Shown here: piece after piece, positions 1 to 8,519 of the stretch
How the letters are laid out: each line of letters opens with the position of its first letter
How positions within the stretch are numbered: the stretch's first letter is position 1
Assembly: GCA_964528055.1 (NCBI GenBank)
Contig: CAZGQM010000012.1
Span: forward strand, 1-64,000
Source: Geoanaerobacter sp964528055
GTDB lineage: Bacteria; Desulfobacterota; Desulfuromonadia; Geobacterales; DSM-12255
Direction: 5' to 3'
DNA length: 64,000 bases
Made by a program: the position numbers and the translations under genes
Notes under the pieces: model-generated
What the model was told of the DNA's origin: nothing
The model's database searches: none
The model's input: the letters and a program-made list of their open reading frames with translations, nothing else

Positions 1-60
1 CCTGGAAAGCGTGTGTACGTTTATAGCGTACCGAGGGTTCGAATCCCTCTCTCTTCGCCA
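1..60 (+). tRNA. tRNA-Ser(GGA), 3' part only
   Basis: The window opens inside the anticodon arm. The loop reads CTGGAAA, so the anticodon GGA is at 4-6. It is followed by a long class II variable arm (GTACG, 7-nt loop, CGTAC), a T arm with TTCGAAT between GAGGG and CCCTC, the 3' acceptor strand TCTCTTC, discriminator G and an encoded CCA at 58-60. The long variable arm plus the GGA anticodon identify serine. The 5' half lies outside the window. Confidence 0.93.
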
Positions 61-73
61 TTTTGTTCCATTA

Positions 74-111
74 GTCACAACATGTCGTCCACAATGACGA
101 CCTCGTGTGAC
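74..111 (+). other. Imperfect stem-loop between tRNA-Ser and SRP RNA
   Basis: GTCACA (74-79) pairs with TGTGAC (106-111) and GTCGT (84-88) pairs with ACGAC (97-101), separated by a symmetric 4x4 internal loop and capped by an 8-nt loop. There is no U-tract, so it is not an obvious terminator. If the tRNA and SRP RNA are co-transcribed it could be an RNase processing element; that role is a guess. Confidence 0.35.
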
Positions 112-130
112 ATGCCGAGTATCGAAGATC

Positions 131-262
131 TTTGCGGATACGGCTGATAGCTGGGTCCCACGCAATGGAAGGTTATGAACCCCGTCAGATCCGGAAGGAA
201 GCAGCGGCAGTAACCCCCTCCGTGTGCCGTGGGGTTGCCCAGCTATCAGCCTTATCCGCAAA
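131..262 (+). ncRNA. ffs: Signal recognition particle RNA (4.5S type)
   Basis: RNA scaffold of the bacterial SRP, which binds Ffh and targets nascent membrane proteins to FtsY. The apical part at about 183-228 carries the family signature: the CCGTCAG side, GGAAGGAAGCAGC at 192-204, and the CCGTGTGCCG return side. The outer helix is unusually clear: 131-155 pairs with 238-262 almost without interruption, giving a rod of about 132 nt, slightly longer than the 114-nt E. coli RNA. It lies between tRNA-Ser and dnaX. The exact ends are inferred from the helix. Confidence 0.95.
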
Positions 263-315
263 CTTGTTTCAACACTCTATCCCCGACCTGTCAGTACCCA
301 ACGAGGCATGATTCT

Positions 316-2031
316 GTGTCATACCTAGTATTAGCAAGAAAATGGCGCCCGCAGACATTTCGCGACCTTATAGGTCAGGAACATGTAAGTCAGACCTTGC
401 AAAACGCTATTCTGACGGGACGTGTTGCCCATGCATTCCTTTTTACTGGAGCTCGGGGAGTTGGAAAAACAAGTGCTGCCAGGATATTGGCAAAGGCGCT
501 GACCTGTGAACAGGGAACTGCTGACGAGCCGTGCAATGCCTGTCCTGCTTGTCAGGAGATAACGGCCGGCACTGCGATTGACGTAATTGAGATCGACGGC
601 GCCTCAAATACGGGTGTAGATGACGTTCGGGAACTGCGTGAAAACGTCAAATATCTCCCGTCGAGACTTCGCGCCAAGATATTCATCATTGACGAAGTGC
701 ATATGCTCTCCACAAGTGCCTTCAATGCACTGCTCAAGACGCTCGAAGAGCCACCTCCACATGTAAAATTCATCTTTGCAACCACAGAGCCTCACAAAGT
801 TCCCATTACAATACTCTCCCGCTGCCAGCGGTTTGATTTCAGGCGTATCGCCATGCCGGCGGTGGTTTCAAGGCTTCGTTCCATAGTTGACCAGGAAGAA
901 GTGGCGATCTCTGACTCGGCTCTTGCTATGGTCGCTCGCAAGGGTGATGGCAGCATGCGGGATTCCCTGTCGACATTGGATCAGGTGCTTGCATTCTGTG
1001 GTTCAGTGGTGGCCGATGAAGATGTGGTTACTCTTCTTGGGGTTGTGGATAGGCGTCTGCTGTTGGCGACATCCCAAGGGGTTTTCAGCCGTGACTGCCG
1101 CATGGTTCTGGATATAGTTAAGCAAGTAGATGCAAGTGGTTACAATGTCAGACAATTTTGTCAGGAACTCGTCGAGCATTTCCGGACAATCACCCTCTGC
1201 AGGGCTGTCAACGATATTGCCGATCTCACTGATCTTGCAGAAGCTGAACTGGCAGATATCCGGAGCCAGGCAGCCGGCTTAGATCTTGTTGACCTTCAGC
1301 GCTACGTTGCAATTTTATTAAAGGCCGAAAGCGAAATGGGGCAATCAGGGTTTCCTCGTCTTATTCTTGAGATGGCCCTGCTGAGGATGTCCATGTTGAC
1401 GCCTGCCCTTCCTGTCCAGGAGATCCTGACTCGTCTGGACGGCTTTCGAGGCGCACTGTTGGCAGGTGGTGTTGCTACTGCACCTCCTGAATGGGAACGG
1501 CCAAGCTTGGCAATGCACAATGATGTGTCACCCCCTGTTGCAAAGCCAGCATTCACATCAATCAAGACATCCCCAAGGCCAGCGCTGGAGGTTAATCACC
1601 ATTCTTCGCCGGTTGTTGCTGCAGCCGGATCTGGTGATGACTGGCTTCGCTTTGTCGCTATGGTCAAGCAGGAGAAGCCGATGATCGGTTCCCTGTTGGA
1701 ACATGCCCGACCGTTACACGTGGATGCGAACCTAGTGGAACTCGGCTTCCAGGCCGGCTCTTTTGAGTTCACGTCGCTTAACTCTCCGTCTGCCTTGGCA
1801 GATCTTGCAGCTCTTGCAAAGACCTATTTCAAAAGCGAGACATTGGTACGCCTAAAGTCAATAAGTGATGTAGGAAAGGAAGTTCCTCCGAGTCTTGCTG
1901 AAAAACAGACACGTGAGGCTGCGGATAATGCCAGCCGTCTAGATAATTTGGCTCGTTCCAATCCTGGCGTACAGGCAGCCCTTGAGGTGTTCGGTGCTGA
2001 ACTTGGAAACGTTGAAGAGCTGAAAGAGTAA
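316..2031 (+). CDS. dnaX: DNA polymerase III subunits gamma/tau
   Basis: Clamp-loader ATPase of the replicative polymerase, 571 aa from the GTG start at 316. This start gives the family N-terminus (SYLVLARKWRP) and has a GAGG site about 9 nt upstream. An in-frame start at 229 would lie inside the SRP RNA and was rejected. The AAA+ module has Walker A GARGVGKT (residues 45-52), a zinc-binding set C64, C73, C76 and C79, the Walker B region IIDEVH near residue 126, and an SRC motif in ILSRCQRF. A domain III collar and a less conserved Ala/Pro-rich tail follow. I saw no clear slippery site for a separate gamma product. ybaB and recR follow, an order common in bacteria. Confidence 0.96.
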   Translation: MSYLVLARKWRPQTFRDLIGQEHVSQTLQNAILTGRVAHAFLFTGARGVGKTSAARILAKALTCEQGTADEPCNACPACQEITAGTAIDVIEIDGASNTGVDDVRELRENVKYLPSRLRAKIFIIDEVHMLSTSAFNALLKTLEEPPPHVKFIFATTEPHKVPITILSRCQRFDFRRIAMPAVVSRLRSIVDQEEVAISDSALAMVARKGDGSMRDSLSTLDQVLAFCGSVVADEDVVTLLGVVDRRLLLATSQGVFSRDCRMVLDIVKQVDASGYNVRQFCQELVEHFRTITLCRAVNDIADLTDLAEAELADIRSQAAGLDLVDLQRYVAILLKAESEMGQSGFPRLILEMALLRMSMLTPALPVQEILTRLDGFRGALLAGGVATAPPEWERPSLAMHNDVSPPVAKPAFTSIKTSPRPALEVNHHSSPVVAAAGSGDDWLRFVAMVKQEKPMIGSLLEHARPLHVDANLVELGFQAGSFEFTSLNSPSALADLAALAKTYFKSETLVRLKSISDVGKEVPPSLAEKQTREAADNASRLDNLARSNPGVQAALEVFGAELGNVEELKE

Positions 2032-2073
2032 TGATAAGATGCACTAAACAACAATCAGCAAGGAGGATTAGGG

Positions 2074-2388
2074 ATGTCCAAAGGTTTAGCTCAAATCATG
2101 AAGCAGGCTCAGATGATGCAGCAGAAAATGGCCAAACTGCAGGAGGACGCAGCAGGGAGAACGGCCGAAGCATCTTCTGGTGGCGGAGCAGTAACGGCGG
2201 TTGTGACCGGCAAACACCAGATCGTTTCCCTTTCCATCAAGAAGGAGGCTGTTGATCCTGAGGATGTGGAGATGTTGCAGGATCTTATCAAAGCTGCAGT
2301 GAACGAAGCAATGACTAAAGTGCAGTCTGAAATGGCTGAGCAGATGAGCAAGGTGACAGGTGGGCTCAATATCCCCGGGCTATTTTGA
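2074..2388 (+). CDS. ybaB: YbaB/EbfC family nucleoid-associated protein
   Basis: Small DNA-binding protein of 104 aa with the family N-terminus (MSKGLAQIMKQAQMMQQKM), an amphipathic helix rich in Met and Gln, followed by a beta sheet and a C-terminal helix that together form a tweezer-like dimer. A strong AGGAGGA site at 2061-2067 fixes the ATG. It sits 42 bp after dnaX and upstream of recR; family members are commonly found in this dnaX-ybaB-recR set, consistent with a role near replication and repair. Its exact function is not established in most bacteria. Confidence 0.95.
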   Translation: MSKGLAQIMKQAQMMQQKMAKLQEDAAGRTAEASSGGGAVTAVVTGKHQIVSLSIKKEAVDPEDVEMLQDLIKAAVNEAMTKVQSEMAEQMSKVTGGLNIPGLF

Positions 2389-2538
2389 TGCGATCAGTTT
2401 ATCATTCACTTGCATTTACTGTCTAGAACGACACTTCATTCTTTGCCGATAGTAATGCATCTGAGTTGTTTGTTCAGTCTAAGTAAATATTTTTATTGAT
2501 AATTTATTGAAAAAATAGTTTTATCTGCCGGAAAGATT

Positions 2539-3132
2539 ATGCTATATTCCTCCCCATCTTTTGCCAGCTTACTGGCAGAACTAAAAAAACTGCCAGGAGT
2601 AGGTGAGAAGACAGCCCTGCGTCTCGCCTTTCATCTTCTTAAATCTCCGGGACATGTTGAGGCATTGGCGGAGAGTCTTTCCCGAGTTGCTGCCAATGTT
2701 CGCTTATGCTCCACTTGTTTCGGGATAACCGAAGATGACCCGTGCGTAATCTGTGCCAGTGATCGAGACGATACAGTCATCTGCGTGGTTGAAGAGCCTC
2801 AGGACCTTCTTGCTATTGAAAGAAGCCGTGCGTTTCGTGGCAGGTATCACGTACTGCAGGGAGCGCTCTCTCCACTTTCTGGTATAACCGCTGACCAGCT
2901 TCGGATACGGGAACTGTTGGATAGGATCCGAATTGGCGTTGTTAGGGAAGTGCTTCTAGCAACCAACTTCTCGGTAGAAGGTGAGGCAACAGCACTTTAT
3001 GTAGGCAGGATGCTCAAGGAACATGGTGTTAAGGTAACCAGGCTGGCCCATGGAATACCTTTGGGGAGCGACATTGAGTATGTCGATTCTGCAACGGTGC
3101 AAAGGGCGGTTGAAGGACGATCGGAGTTTTAG
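2539..3132 (+). CDS. recR: Recombination mediator RecR
   Basis: RecR works with RecO/RecF to load RecA at gaps. 197 aa, the usual length. The N-terminal helix-hairpin-helix (LPGVGEKTALRLA) is followed by a zinc finger with C57, C60, C69 and C72, a Toprim domain beginning at VICVVEEPQD, and a C-terminal region with TRLAHGIPLGSDIEYVD that matches the family. The 150-bp AT-rich gap after ybaB holds a weak possible promoter (TTGATA at 2496, TTTTAT at 2519, 17-bp spacer), so recR may be transcribed separately. The por gene starts 41 bp downstream and may be read through. Confidence 0.96.
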   Translation: MLYSSPSFASLLAELKKLPGVGEKTALRLAFHLLKSPGHVEALAESLSRVAANVRLCSTCFGITEDDPCVICASDRDDTVICVVEEPQDLLAIERSRAFRGRYHVLQGALSPLSGITADQLRIRELLDRIRIGVVREVLLATNFSVEGEATALYVGRMLKEHGVKVTRLAHGIPLGSDIEYVDSATVQRAVEGRSEF

Positions 3133-3173
3133 GAGCTGCAAATTAATAACTTAGGAACAGAGGAGGGTAGTAC

Positions 3174-6100
3174 ATGAGTCGTAAAATGGTGACCATTGAC
3201 GGCAACACCGCAGCAGCCCATGTGGCACATGCCACCAACGAAGTTATTGCCATCTATCCGATTACCCCTTCATCAAACATGGGGGAGATCTCAGATGCAA
3301 AGAGCGCGGCCGGGGAAAAGAATGTCTGGGGTACGATCCCTCTGGTAACTGAATTGCAGTCTGAGGGGGGGGCCGCCGGAGCTGTGCATGGTGCTCTGCA
3401 ATCCGGCGCACTGACCACCACCTTTACCGCCAGTCAGGGCCTGTTGCTGATGATCCCGAACATGTACAAGATTGCTGGTGAGCTGACCTCCACCGTCTTT
3501 CATGTTTCCGCCCGGGCAATTTCAGCCGCTGCTCTCAATATCTTCGGTGATCATTCCGACGTCATGTCCTGCCGTTCTACCGGCTGGGCCATGATCTGCT
3601 CCAACAATGTCCAGGAAGTTATGGACTTCGCCCTGATTGCCCAATCAGCAACACTGCGTAGCCGTGTACCTTTCCTGCACTTTTTCGACGGCTTCCGTAC
3701 TTCGCATGAAGTGCAGAAAGTTGAAGAGCTGACATTTGACGACATGCGTGCAATGATCAGCGACGAACTGGTGAATGCCCACCGTCTGCGCGGCCTCTCT
3801 CCCGACCGTCCTGTTATGCGCGGCACCGCGCAGAACCCTGATGTCTATTTCCAGGGTCGCGAGACGGTCAACCAGTACTATGCACCGTGTGTCAAAATTG
3901 TCCAGGAAGAGATGGATAAATTCGGCAAGATGACGGGCCGTAAATACAAACTGGTAGATTATGTCGGCGCCAAAGATGCTGAGCGGGTTGTCGTCATTAT
4001 GGGCTCGGGAGCCGACACTGTTCAGGAGACCGTCAACACACTGGTCAAAAAAGGCGAAAAAGTCGGCGTTGTCAAAGTACATCTTTATCGGCCTTTTCCG
4101 TTGGAAGCTTTTATCAAGGCACTGCCAAAGACTGTCAAGAGCATCGCTGTACTTGACAGGACCAAAGAGGCAGGAGCGCTTGGCGAACCGCTGTACCTTG
4201 ATGTTCGGACCGCCATTGGCGAAGCGATGTCCGAAGGAAAGTTCAGTTTCAAGGGTTACCCGACAATTGTCGGCGGCCGTTATGGTCTTGGTTCCAAAGA
4301 GTTTACTCCGGCCATGGCCAAAGCCGTGCTGGACAACCTCAAAAAAGCCAAGCCGAAAAATCACTTTGTCGTTGGTATCAAAGAAGACGTTACCAATTGT
4401 AGCCTTGACTACAATACGGATTTCCGTAACGCCATGGATGGCACCTACGAAGCCATGTTCTACGGTCTCGGCTCAGATGGAACTGTCGGTGCTAACAAGA
4501 ACACCATCAAGATCATCGGTGAAACCACCAAGAACTTTGCCCAGGCTTATTTTGTCTATGACTCAAAGAAAGCCGGCACCATAACAACCTCGCATCTCCG
4601 CTTCGGGAAAAAGGCCATCAATGCCCCTTATCTGATCGATAACGCCGAATTCATTGCCTGTCACAACTTCTCCTTTCTGGAGAAATACGACATGCTCAGC
4701 AGGGCCAAGCAGGGGGGTACTTTCCTGCTCTGTTCACCATTCGAGCATGGCGAAGTCTGGGACAAGATGCCAAAGGAAGTCCAGCAGCAGATCATTGACA
4801 AGAACCTCAAGTTCTACGTAATAAATGCCATCAAACTGGGTGAAGAACTCGGGCTTGGTGCCCGTATCAACGTGATCATGCAGACCGCCTTCTTCAAGAT
4901 CTCCAATATCATTCCACTTAAACTGGCGATCGAAGAGATTAAAGATGCCATCAAGAAGAGCTACGGCAAATCGGGCGACAAAGTTGTAGCGATGAACAAT
5001 GCAGCAGTCGACGAAGCCCTCAAGAACATCTATGAAGTCAAAGTGCCGGCCAAGGCGACCAGCAAACTCAAAATGCCGCCAGCTGTAGCCAAGAGCGCAC
5101 CGAAGTTTGTCCAGGAAGTCACCGGCCGTATCATTGCCGGCTACGGCGATGCCCTGCCTGTATCTCTCATGCCGGCAGACGGCACTTTCCCTACAGCAAC
5201 TTCGCAGTACGAGAAGCGCAACATCGCTGTCGATATTCCGGTCTGGGATGCAGAGCTCTGCATCCAGTGCGGCATCTGTTCATTTGTCTGCCCGCACGCT
5301 ACCATCCGGATGAAAGCATATGATGCCAAGCTTCTCAAGGGTGCACCGAAAACCTTTAAGTCAACTGAGTGTAAACTTCCAGAATTTAAAGGGATGAAAT
5401 ATACTCTCCAGGTTGCTCCCGAGGATTGTACAGGCTGTGGTGCCTGTGTGTATAACTGCCCAGCCAAGAGCAAGGAAGACGCCAATCACAAGGCGATCAA
5501 TATGCAGTTCCAGCCGCCATTGCGGGCTGCAGAAGCTGCCAATTTTGAATTCTTCCTCTCTCTGCCGGATATGGATGCGACTAAGCTCAAACTTGATTCT
5601 CTCCGCGGCAGCCAGCTGGTGCGGCCGATATTCGAATTCTCCGGCGCTTGTGCCGGGTGCGGAGAGACACCTTACCTGAAACTTCTGTCCCAGCTGTTCG
5701 GAGACCGGGCGATGATCGCCAACGCCACCGGATGTACTTCCATCTACGGCGGCAACCTGCCGACAACTCCTTGGGCAAAGCGTGCTGACGGCCGCGGACC
5801 GGCTTGGTCCAACTCGCTGTTCGAAGACAATGCCGAATTCGGTTTCGGTATGCGCCTGGCTGTGGACAAGTTCACTGAGTCTGCCCGTGAACTGGTAGCA
5901 GAACTCTCTAGCTGCAGCTGCAAATCCTGTAAACCGGTTTTGCCCTTGATGAAAGAAATACTCAGCGCAGATCAGTCCGATCAGGTCGGCATCGAAAAGC
6001 AGCGTGAGCGTGTAGAAACACTGAAAAAAGCACTCAAAGGGTGCAAGGAAAGAGCTGCAGTGCAACTGCTGCCGCTGGTTGATTATCTGGTCAAAAGATC

Positions 6101-6752
6101 AGTCTGGTGCGTTGGTGGCGATGGCTGGGCATATGACATCGGTTATGGCGGACTTGACCATGTCATAGCTTCCGGCAAGAACGTCAATCTTTTGGTACTC
6201 GATACCGAAGTCTATTCCAATACCGGTGGCCAGGCATCCAAATCCACCCCGACCGGTGCTGTTGCTCAGTTTGCAGCCGGCGGCAAGCCAATGGCCAAGA
6301 AGGATCTTGGGATGATGGCCATGGCGTATGGCAATGTCTATGTTGCCAACGTTGCACTATCCAATCCCGCTCAGGTTGTTAAAGCATTTATCGAGGCGGA
6401 AGCGTATGATGGCCCGTCCCTGATCATCGCGTACTCGCACTGCATTGCTCATGGTATCGACATGACCAAGGGTGTCGACCAGAACAGGAAAGCCGTTGCT
6501 TCCGGGCACTGGCCGCTTTACCGCTACAACCCGGCACTGGCCGCTGAAGGCAAGAATCCGCTGCAGCTGGACAGTAAGGCACCAACCATCACATTCGAGG
6601 ATTACGCATATAGCGAAAACCGCTACAAAATGCTGCAAAAAGCAAACCCTGAAGCAGCAGGCGTTCTTATGAAGAAGGCAACGGCATCGACTGCGAGCAG
6701 GTTTGAATATTATCAGAAACTTGCTGCACTCAATTTCGAAGACAAAAAGTAG
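3174..6752 (+). CDS. por: Pyruvate:ferredoxin (flavodoxin) oxidoreductase, single-chain
   Basis: Oxygen-sensitive enzyme interconverting pyruvate plus CoA with acetyl-CoA, CO2 and reduced ferredoxin. It is a 1192-aa fused homodimeric type (NifJ-like). Domains in order: the alpha-like pyrimidine-binding domain with YPITPSSNMGE near the N-terminus, the domain II/III region, the gamma-like domain, two 4Fe-4S motifs (CIQCGICSFVCP near residue 696; CTGCGACVYNCP near 752), and the TPP-binding beta domain with GACAGCGETPY (about 825), GGDGWAYDIGYGG (about 980) and the YSNTGGQAS motif. The start has a GAGGAGGG site. In Geobacter-type metabolism it can run in either direction (acetyl-CoA carboxylation or pyruvate oxidation). 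A perfect hairpin terminates it. Confidence 0.97.
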   Translation: MSRKMVTIDGNTAAAHVAHATNEVIAIYPITPSSNMGEISDAKSAAGEKNVWGTIPLVTELQSEGGAAGAVHGALQSGALTTTFTASQGLLLMIPNMYKIAGELTSTVFHVSARAISAAALNIFGDHSDVMSCRSTGWAMICSNNVQEVMDFALIAQSATLRSRVPFLHFFDGFRTSHEVQKVEELTFDDMRAMISDELVNAHRLRGLSPDRPVMRGTAQNPDVYFQGRETVNQYYAPCVKIVQEEMDKFGKMTGRKYKLVDYVGAKDAERVVVIMGSGADTVQETVNTLVKKGEKVGVVKVHLYRPFPLEAFIKALPKTVKSIAVLDRTKEAGALGEPLYLDVRTAIGEAMSEGKFSFKGYPTIVGGRYGLGSKEFTPAMAKAVLDNLKKAKPKNHFVVGIKEDVTNCSLDYNTDFRNAMDGTYEAMFYGLGSDGTVGANKNTIKIIGETTKNFAQAYFVYDSKKAGTITTSHLRFGKKAINAPYLIDNAEFIACHNFSFLEKYDMLSRAKQGGTFLLCSPFEHGEVWDKMPKEVQQQIIDKNLKFYVINAIKLGEELGLGARINVIMQTAFFKISNIIPLKLAIEEIKDAIKKSYGKSGDKVVAMNNAAVDEALKNIYEVKVPAKATSKLKMPPAVAKSAPKFVQEVTGRIIAGYGDALPVSLMPADGTFPTATSQYEKRNIAVDIPVWDAELCIQCGICSFVCPHATIRMKAYDAKLLKGAPKTFKSTECKLPEFKGMKYTLQVAPEDCTGCGACVYNCPAKSKEDANHKAINMQFQPPLRAAEAANFEFFLSLPDMDATKLKLDSLRGSQLVRPIFEFSGACAGCGETPYLKLLSQLFGDRAMIANATGCTSIYGGNLPTTPWAKRADGRGPAWSNSLFEDNAEFGFGMRLAVDKFTESARELVAELSSCSCKSCKPVLPLMKEILSADQSDQVGIEKQRERVETLKKALKGCKERAAVQLLPLVDYLVKRSVWCVGGDGWAYDIGYGGLDHVIASGKNVNLLVLDTEVYSNTGGQASKSTPTGAVAQFAAGGKPMAKKDLGMMAMAYGNVYVANVALSNPAQVVKAFIEAEAYDGPSLIIAYSHCIAHGIDMTKGVDQNRKAVASGHWPLYRYNPALAAEGKNPLQLDSKAPTITFEDYAYSENRYKMLQKANPEAAGVLMKKATASTASRFEYYQKLAALNFEDKK

Positions 6753-6770
6753 TTTATTGCAATTCATGAG

Positions 6771-6810
6771 TAGTAAAATAGCCCTGGCACCTGTCAGGGC
6801 TATTTTACTA
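6771..6810 (+). terminator. Perfect 16-bp hairpin after por
   Basis: 6771-6786 is exactly complementary to 6795-6810 around an 8-nt loop; the stem has a GCCCTG/CAGGGC core with A-rich and T-rich outer parts. The right arm supplies a short U-rich stretch (TATTTTACTA). It separates por from the mglBA promoter. Confidence 0.8.
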
Positions 6811-6826
6811 ACAATGCTTCTACACA

Positions 6827-6865
6827 TTGAAATTTGTTGAAGGCTCGCTATAATTCTGCTATAAA
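6827..6865 (+). promoter_or_regulatory. Tandem overlapping sigma-70 promoters for mglBA
   Basis: Two near-consensus pairs overlap: TTGAAA (6827-6832) with TATAAT (6849-6854), spacer 16; and TTGAAG (6837-6842) with TATAAA (6860-6865), spacer 17. They lie after the por terminator and 40-55 bp before the mglB start, so mglBA is probably transcribed independently of por. Confidence 0.6.
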
Positions 6866-6904
6866 TTTGAAATTACTATCATTTCACGCCTTCAAGGAGT
6901 GTCG

Positions 6905-7396
6905 ATGGCGAATCCTCAGATGGTCATGTACGATGAGGAATTCAAGCAGATCCTTGCAGTGATCGAAAAGCTGCTGCGTGAAGCCAACTCCAAAGTTATC
7001 TTTCTGGTCGATAAAAACGGTCAATTGATTGCTGGGGTTGGTGAAGTGGAAAAGTTTGATACCACTTCACTTGCCTCTCTCACGGCCGGTAATATCGCAG
7101 CCACCGGAGGATTGGCAAAGCTGATAGGGGAGAAAGAATTCTCCATTCTATTTCACGAGGGTGAAAAGGATAACCTGCATATATCCATTGTCGGTGGTCG
7201 TGTTATTCTTGTAGTCCTCTTTGACAGCCGTTCTTCACTTGGGCTCGTCCGTTTGCGAGTCAAGAAGGCATCTGACGAGTTGACATCCATCTTTAACCGT
7301 CTTATGCAGAAATCAGAGGAAAAAGAAAAGAGCGGCGACGTAGATTTCCCCTTTGCCGAGATTACCGACGACGACATAGATAACCTCTTTCGCTAA
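6905..7396 (+). CDS. mglB: Roadblock/LC7 protein MglB-like (GTPase-activating partner of MglA)
   Basis: 163 aa from ATG 6905. AAGGAG at 6894-6899 would overlap a GTG start at 6899, so the ATG is preferred. The Roadblock/LC7 fold covers about residues 15-125 (IFLVDKNGQLIAGVGE, then LASLTAGNIAATGGLAKLIG and the HISIVGGRVILVVLFD strand pair), followed by an acidic C-terminal tail ending in DDDIDNLFR. In Myxococcus, MglB is the GAP of the Ras-like GTPase MglA and marks the lagging pole. The MglA partner starts 18 bp downstream. No motility genes are adjacent, so the process it polarises here is not shown by context. Confidence 0.88.
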   Translation: MANPQMVMYDEEFKQILAVIEKLLREANSKVIFLVDKNGQLIAGVGEVEKFDTTSLASLTAGNIAATGGLAKLIGEKEFSILFHEGEKDNLHISIVGGRVILVVLFDSRSSLGLVRLRVKKASDELTSIFNRLMQKSEEKEKSGDVDFPFAEITDDDIDNLFR

Positions 7397-7414
7397 ACCC
7401 TTGGGGTATACCAG

Positions 7415-8002
7415 ATGTCCTTCATCAACTACGCATCACGCGAGATAAACTGCAAGATTGTTTATTATGGCCCCGGCCTTTGCGGGAAGACCACCAACCT
7501 GCAACATATCTACCAAAAGACCGCCCCTGATGCTAAGGGGAAAATGATCTCTCTTGCCACAGAAACCGAGAGGACGCTTTTCTTTGATTTTCTACCTTTG
7601 GCACTGGGTGAGATCAGAGGTTTCAAGACTCGTTTCCATCTCTATACAGTTCCTGGTCAGGTGTTTTATGACGCATCCAGAAAGCTGATCTTGAAAGGAG
7701 TGGATGGGGTTGTCTTTGTTGCTGACTCACAGGAAGAGCGGATGGACGCCAATCTCGAGTCACTTGACAACCTTCGCTTTAATCTTCAGGAGCAGGGATA
7801 TGATCTCGACAAACTTCCTTATGTCGTACAGTATAATAAGAGGGATATCCCCTCTGCAGTGTCGCTTGAGGAACTTCACCGAGAACTCAATCCTACGGGA
7901 GTTCCGGAATATGAGGCGTGCGCCACTACCGGCGAAGGGGTTTTTGAAACTCTGAAGTCAGTTGCTAAGCTAATACTCATAGATCTGAAAAATGGCAGGT
8001 AA
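7415..8002 (+). CDS. mglA: Ras-like small GTPase MglA
   Basis: 195 aa. G1/Walker A GPGLCGKT (residues 19-26); the G3 region is TVPGQ instead of the Ras-type DTAGQ, as is usual in MglA; the G4 motif NKRD sits in VQYNKRD. In Myxococcus, GTP-bound MglA localises to the leading pole and sets type IV pilus and gliding polarity. The likely GAP MglB is encoded immediately upstream. Its ribosome site is weak (GGGGT), which may mean coupling to mglB. It is closed by a strong bidirectional terminator against atpE. Confidence 0.92.
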   Translation: MSFINYASREINCKIVYYGPGLCGKTTNLQHIYQKTAPDAKGKMISLATETERTLFFDFLPLALGEIRGFKTRFHLYTVPGQVFYDASRKLILKGVDGVVFVADSQEERMDANLESLDNLRFNLQEQGYDLDKLPYVVQYNKRDIPSAVSLEELHRELNPTGVPEYEACATTGEGVFETLKSVAKLILIDLKNGR

Positions 8003-8111
8003 AACGTAAAGTCTTCGGTTTGCTCCCCCCTGTAAAATCCTATTGTATTGGCTGGGCAGTAAGTTCCAAACTTGTTAACTTAAAATATAACGGAACTTTT
8101 GTGTTTCCGAG

Positions 8112-8153
8112 AAAAAAAGCCCCAGTTCGAAATCTCGAACTGGGGCTTTTTTT
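8112..8153. terminator. Bidirectional terminator between mglA and atpE
   Basis: A perfect 19-bp inverted repeat (8112-8130 with 8135-8153) with a 4-nt loop AATC. The stem has a GCCCCAGTTCGA core flanked by seven As on the left and seven Ts on the right, so it can terminate both converging transcripts. Confidence 0.93.
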
Positions 8154-8186
8154 CTATTACAGGGGCTAATTCCCTGAACTGCGTAA

Positions 8187-8462
8187 TTACTTTGCTACAG
8201 TCTCAGCAAGCTTGGTAGCGATTTCTTTGTATGGGTTCGCGTAGAGTATGATCAAGCATACAACCAGTGCATAGATTGCGAGGGACTCGATCATTGCAAG
8301 ACCGATCATCATGGTGGTGAGGATCTTGCCGGAAGCACCGGGATTACGGGAAACGCCTTCTACTGCACTCTTGACGGCAAGGCCCTGGCCGATGCCTGTA
8401 CCTACTGTTCCGAGTGCCATACCGATGCCGGCGGCCAGAACGCACATGGTGAAAAAACTCAT
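8187..8462 (-). CDS. atpE: ATP synthase Fo subunit c
   Basis: 91-aa hairpin of two membrane helices joined by a polar loop (VSRNPGASGK), forming the rotor ring. The ion-binding carboxylate is E59 on helix 2 (AMIESLAIYALVV). The ligand set Q26 (GIGQG), E59, S60 and Y64 matches most positions known to bind Na+ in Ilyobacter-type c subunits, with identical 33-residue Q-to-E spacing, but the Thr after the Ser is Leu here. A GAGGAGG site precedes the ATG. It is last in the minus-strand operon hemL-atpZ-atpI-atpB-atpE; a small inverted repeat (8491-8496/8504-8509) lies between atpB and atpE. The F1 genes and subunit b are not in the window. Confidence 0.96.
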   Translation of the reverse strand: MSFFTMCVLAAGIGMALGTVGTGIGQGLAVKSAVEGVSRNPGASGKILTTMMIGLAMIESLAIYALVVCLIILYANPYKEIATKLAETVAK

Positions 8463-8519
8463 TTTACTACCTCCTCTGTGGGTGTGTTGTATCCTAAATG
8501 GTATAGGATGTTAAAATTA

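Noticed and set aside
229..315. Upstream in-frame extension of dnaX from 229
   Set aside because: It lies inside the SRP RNA helix and encodes 29 residues not matching the family; GTG 316 has a ribosome site and gives the standard N-terminus.
3645..4364. 239-codon antisense open frame inside the pyruvate:ferredoxin oxidoreductase gene
   Set aside because: It is a shadow of a highly conserved gene in another frame and has no recognisable domain.
6899..6904. GTG start for mglB two codons upstream
   Set aside because: The GTG overlaps the AAGGAG ribosome site; ATG 6905 has proper spacing.
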